A DNA stretch of 64,000 nt from contig ONKF01000001.1 in assembly GCA_900318335.1 (NCBI GenBank), positions 1-64,000 on the forward strand, read 5' to 3'. This DNA comes from an uncultured Prevotellaceae bacterium. GTDB taxonomy: Bacteria > Bacteroidota > Bacteroidia > Bacteroidales > Muribaculaceae. Position 1 is the first letter of the stretch. Each line of letters begins with the position of its first letter. The notes beneath the pieces are model-generated. The model ran no database searches and was not told where the DNA came from. It saw only the letters and a list, made by a program, of their open reading frames with translations. Made by a program: the position numbers and the translations under genes. Positions 16,520-25,037 of this stretch are shown piece by piece.

Positions 16520-17512
16520 ATGGCGCAAACAAAGAATGTACTGATTCGCCAAAAAGTAATAGACCGCTGCTTACGTAGTCAGTGGCATTACTCTGTCAAA
16601 CAATTGATGGAGGCATGTAACGATGCGCTCGAGCTGGCTGGAGAACGAAAGGTTACTTCAAAAGTGACCATTCTTAAAGACTTGGAGGTCATCATGAGCG
16701 ATTTCCCTGATGCTAAGATTGTCACAAAGAAAGTGGGCCGCAATGTTTACTACGAGTATGAGGATAAAACCTTCTCCATCTACAATATGCCTCTCAGCGA
16801 TGACGAAATGGCTCAGTTAGCTCAGACGGTTTCCATCTTGTCAAAATTTGAGGGCATGCCAAACTTTGATTGGGTGGATGATCTGATCGATCGCTTCAAG
16901 TCGTCGCTCAATATCCCGACCACACGAGAAACCATTGTCGCTTTCGACGAAAACTTCGACCTCAGGGGGCGCGGCTGGTTCGCCAAGCTATTCAGTGCAA
17001 TCGCTTCACAGCAAGCACTCGAAATCAAGTACAAGCCATTTGGTCGGCCATTGAAAACATATTCGTTCCATCCGTATCTGTTGAAGCAATATAACAACCG
17101 CTGGTTCCTGATAGGTTGTATTGAAGGCCGTAGCTATATCACCAACTTGCCACTGGATCGCATCGAGGATATCGCTCCCGCCGCCATCGATTATCGTCCG
17201 AATACTGAGATCGACTTCCACGACTACTTCGATGAGATGGTGGGCGTGTCTAGGCAAGGCAATGAATGTTCCAAGGTCGTCATCAGGGTTTCCAACGACC
17301 AATATCCCTACATTGAAACTAAGCCGTTACATGGCACTCAACGTGTTGTGAGCCGCGAAGACGACTACACCGTTATCCAGATCGAAGTAATCATCAACAC
17401 TGAGTTAAAGCAGCTGCTTCTTTCACAAGGAAGTCACGTGACGGTCATCTCACCCGAGGCGTTAAGAGAAGAAATCAAGGCTGATTTGATGAAAAATCTA
17501 GAAAATTATTAA
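16520..17512 (+). CDS. WYL-domain transcriptional regulator of the restriction locus
   Basis: The 330-aa product has an N-terminal winged-helix part (residues ~1-80, IRQKVIDRCLRSQWHYSV) and a WYL domain at about residues 155-225 (ALEIKYKPFGRP, FHPYLLKQYNNRWFLIGC), then a C-terminal WCX-like region. WYL proteins commonly control phage-defence islands and may sense nucleic acid or nucleotide ligands. The gene directly precedes hsdR. The palindrome between them and its copy before the DUF2130 gene are the natural candidates for its operator (inference). Confidence 0.85.
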   Translation: MAQTKNVLIRQKVIDRCLRSQWHYSVKQLMEACNDALELAGERKVTSKVTILKDLEVIMSDFPDAKIVTKKVGRNVYYEYEDKTFSIYNMPLSDDEMAQLAQTVSILSKFEGMPNFDWVDDLIDRFKSSLNIPTTRETIVAFDENFDLRGRGWFAKLFSAIASQQALEIKYKPFGRPLKTYSFHPYLLKQYNNRWFLIGCIEGRSYITNLPLDRIEDIAPAAIDYRPNTEIDFHDYFDEMVGVSRQGNECSKVVIRVSNDQYPYIETKPLHGTQRVVSREDDYTVIQIEVIINTELKQLLLSQGSHVTVISPEALREEIKADLMKNLENY

Positions 17513-17550
17513 TTCGTTCACTTAAACTGAACGAATACATTCTAAATTTG
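17512..17550 (+). promoter_or_regulatory. Palindromic operator plus promoter of hsdR
   Basis: The palindrome at 17512-17536 has 12-bp arms around a central A at 17524 with one mismatch (core GTTCACTTAAACTGAAC). A -7 box TAAATTTG follows at 17543-17550, starting 19 bp from the centre, so the operator covers the -33 region. The same arrangement with the same 19-bp spacing occurs before the DUF2130 gene at 24926-24964. Confidence 0.7.
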
Positions 17551-17578
17551 CACCGTCAAAACCAAAAAACAGAAAAAC

Positions 17579-20545
17579 ATGATCCAAAGCGAAGCACAAC
17601 TTGAACAGCAGTTCTTGGACAAATTAAAAGAGTTGAAATACACCTACCGCAGCGACATCCGCGACCTGGATTCGCTCGAGAAGAATTTCCGTGAGAAATT
17701 CGAGCGGCTCAACTATGTTACCCTGTCTGACGGTGAGTTTCGCAAGCTGTTGCAGGAGAACGTCACCGCCGATGTGTTCACGGCAGCAAAGAACTTGCGC
17801 CAAAAACAGACCTTCGTGCGCGACGACGGCACCACCTTCGACTACAGCCTCGTGAACCTGCGTGACTGGTGCAAGAACGAGTATGAGGTGGTGAGCCAGC
17901 TTACCATCAACACCGCCAACAGCCGCCATCGCTATGACATTATCATTCTGATCAACGGCCTCCCGTTGGTTCAGATAGAGCTGAAGCGGCACAGCGTTTC
18001 GCCGTTAAAGGCCGTGGAGCAGATTGTGCGCTATAAACAAGACCGTGGTAATGGCTACCTGGGTACGCTCATGTGCTTCATGCAACTGTTCATCGTGAGC
18101 AACGGCGGTAGCGATACCATGTACTTTGCTAACAACAACGACGAGCATTTCCAGTTCGACGCCACCAACAATTATCTGCCGGTGTATCATGCTGCCGACC
18201 GCGAGAACCACAAGGTCGTTCAGCTTTTCGAGTTTGCCGACATGATGTTGACCAAGACCGAACTGGGCAAGCTCATCAGCCGCTACATGGTGCTGGTTGA
18301 AACTGAGCGCAAGATTCTTGTGATGCGTCCCTACCAGATCTATGCCGTAGAGAGCATCGTCGGCTGTGTGAAAGAAAACAACCAGAATGGCTACATCTGG
18401 CACACCACTGGCAGTGGCAAGACGCTGACCAGTTTCAAGGCCTCCACCTTGCTCAAAGATAACCGTGATATTGAGAAATGTGTGTTTGTGGTTGACCGCA
18501 AGGATCTTGACAAGCAAACCCGCGACGAGTTCAATAAGTTCCAAGAGGGATGTGTGGAGCAGAATGCCAACACCGGCGCTTTGGTTTCCCGACTGGAGAG
18601 CATCGACTATGCCGACAAGGTGATTGTCACCACCATCCAAAAACTGGGTGTCGCGCTCGACCCTTCCCCCGGCAACAGATACATTAAGCGCCTGGAGCGT
18701 CTTAAGAACAAGCGCATCGTCTTCATTTTTGACGAGTGCCACCGCAGCCAGTTTGGTAAAAACCACGAGGCCATCAAGAACTTCTTCCCCCACGCACAAC
18801 TGTTCGGCTTCACCGGCACCCCGATCTTTGAGGAGAATAGCCACATGGTGCGCGTCGATGGACAGGTGGCCGAGTATGTCACAACCGATGACGTGTTCCA
18901 GAAGTGCCTGCATGAGTACACCATCATCCACGCCATCAGTGACTGCAACGTGCTGCGCTTCAAGGTCGAGTACTATGGCAACAAGGATGCCGACGGCAAC
19001 CCCACGTCCAAGCCCCTGAAAAAGCGGCAAATCGTGAACCACATCCTCGACAAGCACGACAAGCTAACCGCACAGCGTCGCTTCAATGCGCTACTGGCCA
19101 CTTCGTCAATTCCTGATGCCATCCGGTATTTCCAGATTTTCAAGGAAGAGCAGGAGAAGCGCGCGCAGGACGATCCCGACTATGAACCGCTCAATGTCAC
19201 TGCCGTATTCACGCCGCCCACGGCCAATAACACCGACGAGGATCTGCCGCAGGAGGAAGCCGACAACCGCAAGGATCCCAACGGCAACCGCAAGGCTCTG
19301 GCTGAAATCATCGATGAATATGATGGGCAGTTCGGCACTAACTTCAAGGTGGAGCAGTTCGACGAGTATTACCGCGACGTGCAGCAGCGCATCAAGGACC
19401 AGAAGTATGCCAACAAAGACTACCCCCACAGCAAGAAACTGGACGTCGTGATTGTGGTGGAAATGATGCTGACAGGCTTCGATAGTAAGTTCCTCAACAC
19501 GCTATATGTGGATAAGGATCTCAAGTGGCACCAGCTGATACAAGCTTTTAGCCGAACCAACCGCACCCTTGACGGCACAAAGCCCTATGGCAACATTATC
19601 TGCTACCGCAATCTCGAAAAGGCGATGGAGGAGGCGATGGTGCGTTTCAGTGGCTTCGATGAGACCAAGGGCAAGGAATACTGGCTCGTTGAGCCTGTCG
19701 AGGACGTGGTGGAACAGTTCAAGGAGAAGGTTACCCAGCTGCAGACGGTGATGAACAGCATCGGCCTGGACTGCAAGCCCGAGGAGGTCATCAATATCCC
19801 ACAGGGCGAGAACACCAACAACTTCATTGATGCTTTCAAGGACGTGCAGCGTCTGGCGCTGAAGCTCGACCAGTATGTGGACATGCCCGAGGAGTTGCAG
19901 AGCGTCGTCGCCGAGGTCATGCCCGAGGACACCCTCCAGCAGTTCCGTACGGCATACCTCGACCTAGCCCGACGCACACGCTCGAGCGAAGGCGGTAGCG
20001 ACGACACCGAAGAGGAAACCTACGGCGATGAGCCCGACTTCGAGCTGTCACTCTTCAGCTCTGCACTGGTAGACTACGACTATATTATGAGACTGTTGGC
20101 TAAATATACCGACACCCACTTTGAGAAGGTAAAGATCACTAAGGAACAACTGCTCGACATCCTGGCCGGTAGTGTGGACCTGATGAACGAACGCGAATAC
20201 CTCAAGGCCTTCATCGAGCAGGAGTTGACACAAGGCAGCGGCATGAGCGAGAAGGAGATACGCGAGCGCTACGAGACTTTCAAGGACAAGCGCTTTAACC
20301 AGCAGGTTACTTCAATCGCCAATGAATATGGTATCGACACAGCGGCCCTCGAGCGCTTCGTGGGCGAGGCCGTCAAGTTGCGCCGCATCGACGAGGAAAC
20401 ATTACGAGAGCTGCTGGACCATATCGATGGCTGGAAGCAGCGCAAGGCGGCGAAGGAAGGACTGCTAGCCCGCTTGGCGCCACTGTTCGACCTGCTCACC
20501 GGCGGCAACACCATTGAGGGACTGAACGCATATGTGAAACAATAA
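17579..20545 (+). CDS. hsdR: Type I restriction enzyme, R subunit (HsdR)
   Basis: The 988-aa product is the full length for the family. The N-terminal nuclease domain has LVQIELKRH (E-x-K of the PD-(D/E)XK site, near residue 133). The motor domain has Walker A HTTGSGKT (~275), FDECHRSQ (~385), FTGTP (~411) and the motif VI-like FSRTNRT (~658). The C-terminal helical region should contact the methyltransferase core. HsdR translocates DNA and cleaves it at a distance from unmethylated HsdS sites. It is first in an unusual order R-S-PrrC-M and starts 19 bases before hsdS. All catalytic motifs are intact. Confidence 0.95.
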   Translation: MIQSEAQLEQQFLDKLKELKYTYRSDIRDLDSLEKNFREKFERLNYVTLSDGEFRKLLQENVTADVFTAAKNLRQKQTFVRDDGTTFDYSLVNLRDWCKNEYEVVSQLTINTANSRHRYDIIILINGLPLVQIELKRHSVSPLKAVEQIVRYKQDRGNGYLGTLMCFMQLFIVSNGGSDTMYFANNNDEHFQFDATNNYLPVYHAADRENHKVVQLFEFADMMLTKTELGKLISRYMVLVETERKILVMRPYQIYAVESIVGCVKENNQNGYIWHTTGSGKTLTSFKASTLLKDNRDIEKCVFVVDRKDLDKQTRDEFNKFQEGCVEQNANTGALVSRLESIDYADKVIVTTIQKLGVALDPSPGNRYIKRLERLKNKRIVFIFDECHRSQFGKNHEAIKNFFPHAQLFGFTGTPIFEENSHMVRVDGQVAEYVTTDDVFQKCLHEYTIIHAISDCNVLRFKVEYYGNKDADGNPTSKPLKKRQIVNHILDKHDKLTAQRRFNALLATSSIPDAIRYFQIFKEEQEKRAQDDPDYEPLNVTAVFTPPTANNTDEDLPQEEADNRKDPNGNRKALAEIIDEYDGQFGTNFKVEQFDEYYRDVQQRIKDQKYANKDYPHSKKLDVVIVVEMMLTGFDSKFLNTLYVDKDLKWHQLIQAFSRTNRTLDGTKPYGNIICYRNLEKAMEEAMVRFSGFDETKGKEYWLVEPVEDVVEQFKEKVTQLQTVMNSIGLDCKPEEVINIPQGENTNNFIDAFKDVQRLALKLDQYVDMPEELQSVVAEVMPEDTLQQFRTAYLDLARRTRSSEGGSDDTEEETYGDEPDFELSLFSSALVDYDYIMRLLAKYTDTHFEKVKITKEQLLDILAGSVDLMNEREYLKAFIEQELTQGSGMSEKEIRERYETFKDKRFNQQVTSIANEYGIDTAALERFVGEAVKLRRIDEETLRELLDHIDGWKQRKAAKEGLLARLAPLFDLLTGGNTIEGLNAYVKQ

Positions 20546-20563
20546 ATCAAAACGCTATAGACG

Positions 20564-21844
20564 ATGAACAGCGACAATAATAACAACGGTACTCCGCGCC
20601 TCCGCTTCCCTGGCTTCACCGGGGAGTGGGAGGAGAAGAAACTGAGTGATTGTTTTACATTACTAAGAAATAACAACTTATCAAGGTCACAATTAAATGA
20701 TATAACCGGGAAAGCAAAGAATATCCACTATGGAGACGTTCTGGTTAATTTCGGTGATATTTTGGATGTTGAGAAAGAACAAATACCTTACATTACAGAT
20801 GATGTCACAGCTGAACAAGCATGTAGGGAATCCTTGAAAAATGGCGATGTAATAATTGCAGATACAGCCGAAGATAATACTGTTGGAAAATGTACTGAAA
20901 TTATTAATATTGGTGAAACCCCGGTTGTTTCAGGATTGCACACAATTCCTTTAAGGCCTTCAAGTGTTTTTGCTCCAGGTTATCTGGGCTATTACATGAA
21001 TTCACAGGCATATCGGGTAGGCTTATATCCTTTGATGCAGGGTGTAAAAGTAACAAGTATATCTAGAAATGCAATTCTAGGGACTAACATTCATTTCCCG
21101 TCTTCGCTTGCTGAACAGAAGAAAATAGCAGAGTGCTTGATGGCAGTGGACGAGTTAATCACGGCTCAAGAGCAGAAAGTGGGTGCCTTGAAGGAACGCA
21201 AGAGAGGACTGATGCAGCAGCTTTTCCCCCAGCTGGACGAAACCACACCACGCCTCCGCTTCCCTGGCTTCATCGGGGAGTGGGAAGAGAAAGAATTTGG
21301 CGATTTAATTAAAGAATCCAGATTGTCTTCAAAAGAAGAGAATGAAGATGTTCTTTTGACTTCTGCGATTGACGGAATGTTCTTGAATTCCGAGAGGTTT
21401 TCGCACCAAAGGGGAAAATCAACAATTGGTTACCGCAAAATCAAAAGAGGAATGCTTGTTTTGTCTGCTCAGAATTTGCATTTGGGCAATGCAAATGTGA
21501 ACATGAGGTTTGAGAGCGGTTTGGTTTCACCGGCATATAAAGTTTATACAATTATTGGATGCCTTCCTGAGTTTATGGCTCAATGGGTTAAAAGAGACGC
21601 TACAAAAGAATTTTTCTTGAGGGCGACGACACAAGGCGCAAGCGAATGTAGAAAAAACGTTGTTTGGGAGCAGCTCTATAAACAAACAATACCCGTACCC
21701 AATAATCCTGCCGAGCAGAAAATAATAGCAGATTTTCTTTCTCAAACGGACACCTTGATAACGGCTCAATCTCAGGAACTAGCGGTACTGAAAGCCCATA
21801 AACAAGGGCTAATGCAACAGCTCTTTCAACAACCCTCAAAATGA
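20564..21844 (+). CDS. hsdS: Type I restriction enzyme, specificity subunit (HsdS)
   Basis: The 426-aa product has two target-recognition domains. Each is preceded by the same sequence (PRLRFPGFTGEWEEKKL near residue 9 and PRLRFPGFIGEWEEKEF near 229) and followed by a conserved helical spacer (KIAECLMAVDELITAQEQ and IIADFLSQTDTLITAQSQ, both ending GLMQQLF). The TRDs differ from each other, implying a bipartite asymmetric target. The TRD parts are AT-richer than the conserved regions, typical of TRD exchange. Only one hsdS is visible, with no invertase nearby. The stop is 8 bases before the PrrC-like gene. Confidence 0.93.
   Translation: MNSDNNNNGTPRLRFPGFTGEWEEKKLSDCFTLLRNNNLSRSQLNDITGKAKNIHYGDVLVNFGDILDVEKEQIPYITDDVTAEQACRESLKNGDVIIADTAEDNTVGKCTEIINIGETPVVSGLHTIPLRPSSVFAPGYLGYYMNSQAYRVGLYPLMQGVKVTSISRNAILGTNIHFPSSLAEQKKIAECLMAVDELITAQEQKVGALKERKRGLMQQLFPQLDETTPRLRFPGFIGEWEEKEFGDLIKESRLSSKEENEDVLLTSAIDGMFLNSERFSHQRGKSTIGYRKIKRGMLVLSAQNLHLGNANVNMRFESGLVSPAYKVYTIIGCLPEFMAQWVKRDATKEFFLRATTQGASECRKNVVWEQLYKQTIPVPNNPAEQKIIADFLSQTDTLITAQSQELAVLKAHKQGLMQQLFQQPSK
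20597..20637 (+). repeat. hsdS conserved-region direct repeat, copy 1
   Basis: About 41 bases (start CGCCTCCGCTTCCCTGGCTT) recur at 21251-21291 with two mismatches. They encode the conserved element before each TRD and could serve as a substrate for TRD shuffling. Confidence 0.75.
21251..21291 (+). repeat. hsdS conserved-region direct repeat, copy 2
   Basis: Partner of 20597-20637. It precedes the second target-recognition domain. Confidence 0.75.
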
Positions 21845-21852
21845 TATAGATC

Positions 21853-23124
21853 ATGGGATATAACGACAACATTATAAACGTTTTGCGCAGATGCTTCATG
21901 CCGCCATACGATGAAGAAGATGGAAGATACGATAGTAGATTTCCATTCACCAATTGCGCTCTAGTGTTCGCCTATAATGGAACAGGCAAGACGCGCCTGT
22001 CCTACGACTTTGCACACTTTGCCCGCGAGGATGGCACTCCACAGCACACGCTTTACTATAACGCCTATACTGAGGATCTATTCACATGGGACAACGACTT
22101 GGAGAACAACACCGAACACCGCTTGCTCATAAACAAGGAATCATCGCTGATACAAGGCTTGGCGGGCTATAGTTTTACTGAAAAACTCCGCCAATACTAC
22201 CGTGTTTTCACCGACATCGACTTTGACTTCCACTACGATCAGGACAACGAGGAAATTCCCAACTATGTTACATTCAGCAAGATGGTGAAACATCGCGTTC
22301 GCCTCAATGGCGAGATAACCACTGTTGATGTTGAGGTCGAGAACATCAAGATTTCGCGCGGTGAGGAACGTCTGTTTGTGTGGTGCTTCTTCCGTTGTAT
22401 CCTCGACCAGGTTACTGGCGACAACGATGCCTACAGGAACATTGAATATATCTATATCGACGATCCGATGTCGTCACTCGATGATAACAATGTCATCGCT
22501 TTTGCCCAGCAGTTATACAGTGTTATCCGCCAGCTGCGCGACAAAGAGGTAAAGGACAATAATGAAGGGCGAGAGTTCCGTCGCATCAAGTTTGTGGTGT
22601 CATCTCACCATGCGCTTTTCTTCCACGTCATGATCCACGGACTGAGTGCTGACAAAAAGCTTGGCCGTTATTATCTCAGTCGCAACAAGCAAAATGACCG
22701 GTTGGTACTTAAGCAGATGAGCGAAAACACGCCGTTCTACTACAACGTGGCGATGATGAGCGAGATTCAGCGAGCCATAGAGGAGGATAAACTTTACACC
22801 TTCCACTTCACTATATTGCGCAGCGTGATAGAGAAAATCAAAGAGTTCTTCGGTCATCAAGACTTCTCCATCATCCTTGAAGGCATCACTTACAAGGGTG
22901 AGACATACGATCGCACCGCATTCAGCCAAGATGACCTAACGGATTTCTATTCCCGTGTCATGAATGTTCTCACGCACCAGGGCTCAATGTTCACGCCTAC
23001 GCTGATGAACGACGACAACAAGGATTTGGCGATAGCTATCTTCAATCGTCTGATGGAGAAATATCAATTTGTGCTTCCCGATCTGAACGACTTCCACAGC
23101 GAAGCGTGGATTGCTAACCATTAA
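21853..23124 (+). CDS. PrrC-like AAA ATPase / anticodon-nuclease candidate inside the type I RM operon
   Basis: The 423-aa product has Walker A (NGTGKT, residues 42-47), an ABC-type signature (ISRGEERLF, 167-175), Walker B with D-loop (YIYIDDPMSSLD, 199-210) and a switch His (VVSSHH, 248-253). This is the architecture and length of PrrC (AAA_13). PrrC is a tRNA-Lys anticodon nuclease that is kept silent by a type Ic restriction enzyme and released when phage inhibits it. In the C-terminal domain, R323 and E327 (R-x3-E) and H375 (NVLTHQG) match the spacing style of the PrrC Arg/Glu/His catalytic set, although the R-to-H distance (52) is longer than the 36 in E. coli PrrC as I recall it. It is encoded between hsdS and hsdM, consistent with masking by the complex. 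RloC is longer and is excluded. Confidence 0.72.
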   Translation: MGYNDNIINVLRRCFMPPYDEEDGRYDSRFPFTNCALVFAYNGTGKTRLSYDFAHFAREDGTPQHTLYYNAYTEDLFTWDNDLENNTEHRLLINKESSLIQGLAGYSFTEKLRQYYRVFTDIDFDFHYDQDNEEIPNYVTFSKMVKHRVRLNGEITTVDVEVENIKISRGEERLFVWCFFRCILDQVTGDNDAYRNIEYIYIDDPMSSLDDNNVIAFAQQLYSVIRQLRDKEVKDNNEGREFRRIKFVVSSHHALFFHVMIHGLSADKKLGRYYLSRNKQNDRLVLKQMSENTPFYYNVAMMSEIQRAIEEDKLYTFHFTILRSVIEKIKEFFGHQDFSIILEGITYKGETYDRTAFSQDDLTDFYSRVMNVLTHQGSMFTPTLMNDDNKDLAIAIFNRLMEKYQFVLPDLNDFHSEAWIANH

Positions 23125-23165
23125 GACTTAATTAAGAATCATAGAAACCAAAAACAACATACAAA

Positions 23166-24782
23166 ATGGAACAAACACCGAATACCCAACTGGCCAAGCA
23201 AGAAAAGGAGCAACTCTTTAAAGCTTTGTGGAGTGTGGCCGACGTGCTGCGCGGCGCTATGACGGCTGACAATTTTCGCGACTATATGCTGTCGCTGCTG
23301 TTCTACCGTTACATCAGCGCGCAATATGAATCGGCTGTGCGCAGGGAGTTGGGCAGTGACCTTCCACCTGAGAAAACGCTCCGTGTATGGTATGCTGAAA
23401 ATGTTTCCGACGTGAAAGAGTTTGAAGATATGATGCTTAAAAGCACTCATTATATCATCAAACCGCAATACCTGTGGAGCGCTATCTACGAGTTAGCTCG
23501 CACTCAGGACGATGATTTGCTCACTGAATTGGGCAACAGCTTCCGCCACATCGAGGAGGAATCCTTCAAGGGGGCGTTCAAGGGGTTGTTCTCCGAGATC
23601 AACCTCCAGAGTGAGAAACTGGGCAAGGACTATGCCTCTCGCAACGAGATGATGTGCCGCATCGTATCCACGCTAGAAGTGAAACTGGCTGAGTTTGATC
23701 AGAAAGGGGATATCCTGGGCGATGCTTATGAGTACCTCATCGGTCAGTTTGCCGCAGGCAGCGGAAAGAAGGCCGGTGAGTTCTACACGCCGCAGCAGGT
23801 GAGTACCATCCTTTCGCGCATCGTTACGCTCGACTGCCAGGATCCCTTGACGGGCCACAAGAACGAGCTGCGCAACGTGTTAGACTTTGCCTGCGGCTCT
23901 GGATCATTGTTGCTCAACGTGAACAACCAGATAAGACTTCGCGGCGGAAAGATAGGCAAGATATACGGTCAGGAGAAGGAAATGACGACCTTCAACCTGG
24001 CTCGCATGAACATGCTGCTCCACGGCCTGCACGACTCGGAGTTTGAGATATTTCATGGCGACACCCTTACCAACGACTGGCCGATGCTCAAGGACAGCAA
24101 TCCGGTGAAACCTGTCACCTTTGACGCTGTGGTAGCCAATCCTCCTTTCAGCTTGCGGTGGGATCCAGATGACGAGACAGCGAACGACCCCCGCTTCAAG
24201 AACTATGGCGTTTCTCCCAAGAGTGCTGCCGACTTTGCCTTCCTGTTGCACGGGTTCCACTACCTGAGCGACAGTGGAACAATGGCGATTATCGTGCCTC
24301 ACGGCGTGCTGTTCCGCGGCGGTGCCGAGGCCTCCATACGTGAGAAGCTCATCCACGATGACAACATCGACTGTGTCATCGGCCTCCCAACCAACCTCTT
24401 CTACTCGACCCCCATCCCCGTGAGCATCATCGTGCTGAAGAAGTGCCGTAAGAGCGACGATGTACTCTTTATCAATGCCGCTGAGTGCTACGAGAAGGAC
24501 AAGAAACAGAATGTGATGCTACCCGAGCACATCGATAGGATAATAGAAACCTATCGCACACGCTCCGAGGAAGATCGTTTTAGTCGCCGCGTGAGCCTCA
24601 AGGAACTTAAGGAGAACGGCTACAACTTGAACATCACCCGCTATGTGAGCCTCGCACAGGAGGAGCCGCAGGTTGATTTGGCCGCCAACCACGCCCAACT
24701 AACCAAGATCGAGGCCGACATCAAGTCGTCAACGGAAAAGCTCAACAGCTACATGAGAGAGCTGGGGCTGCTGGAACTATAA
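23166..24782 (+). CDS. hsdM: Type I restriction enzyme, methyltransferase subunit (HsdM)
   Basis: The 538-aa product has the N-terminal helical domain (residues ~10-160) and an N6-adenine methyltransferase domain: AGSGKKAGEFYTPQQVS, motif I FACGSGSLL (~241) and catalytic NPPF (~325). A helical C-terminus follows. It methylates adenines in the HsdS target as M2S1. The gene follows the PrrC-like gene by 41 bases and is last in the operon, whereas hsdM usually leads. Late placement could matter for establishing methylation before restriction. Confidence 0.95.
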   Translation: MEQTPNTQLAKQEKEQLFKALWSVADVLRGAMTADNFRDYMLSLLFYRYISAQYESAVRRELGSDLPPEKTLRVWYAENVSDVKEFEDMMLKSTHYIIKPQYLWSAIYELARTQDDDLLTELGNSFRHIEEESFKGAFKGLFSEINLQSEKLGKDYASRNEMMCRIVSTLEVKLAEFDQKGDILGDAYEYLIGQFAAGSGKKAGEFYTPQQVSTILSRIVTLDCQDPLTGHKNELRNVLDFACGSGSLLLNVNNQIRLRGGKIGKIYGQEKEMTTFNLARMNMLLHGLHDSEFEIFHGDTLTNDWPMLKDSNPVKPVTFDAVVANPPFSLRWDPDDETANDPRFKNYGVSPKSAADFAFLLHGFHYLSDSGTMAIIVPHGVLFRGGAEASIREKLIHDDNIDCVIGLPTNLFYSTPIPVSIIVLKKCRKSDDVLFINAAECYEKDKKQNVMLPEHIDRIIETYRTRSEEDRFSRRVSLKELKENGYNLNITRYVSLAQEEPQVDLAANHAQLTKIEADIKSSTEKLNSYMRELGLLEL

Positions 24783-24925
24783 GATAGGCTGTAAACGATT
24801 ACCACGTGAGAATGAGGGACTTGTTAATATGCAGGTTCCCCATTCCCATGCTGGTGATGGATATGCTGTGGCCGGGGAAGCGCATTATTGAGGCCAGGAA
24901 AAACACGAAAATGAAAAATATATCT

Positions 24926-24964
24926 ATTCGTTCAGTTAAACTGAACGCATTCGGCTTACCTTTG
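24926..24964 (+). promoter_or_regulatory. Palindromic operator plus promoter of the DUF2130 gene
   Basis: CGTTCAGTTAAACTGAACG at 24929-24947 is a perfect 9-bp-arm palindrome around A24938. A -7 box TACCTTTG lies at 24957-24964, again starting 19 bp from the centre, as before hsdR. Upstream, 24783-24925 shows no supportable gene. Confidence 0.7.
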
Positions 24965-25037
24965 CAACGTCAACGTGAGGGAACGTGTCCTCACTTGAAC
25001 AACTTTTGTTAAACAAATCATAATAAGCAGATTAATT

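Noticed and set aside
21853..23124. RloC-type nuclease
   Set aside because: The protein is about 420 residues and lacks the long zinc-hook coiled coil of RloC; PrrC fits the length and operon position.
24806..25012. Plus-strand 68-codon frame between hsdM and DUF2130
   Set aside because: It runs through the palindromic operator and promoter box; no homology is recognised.
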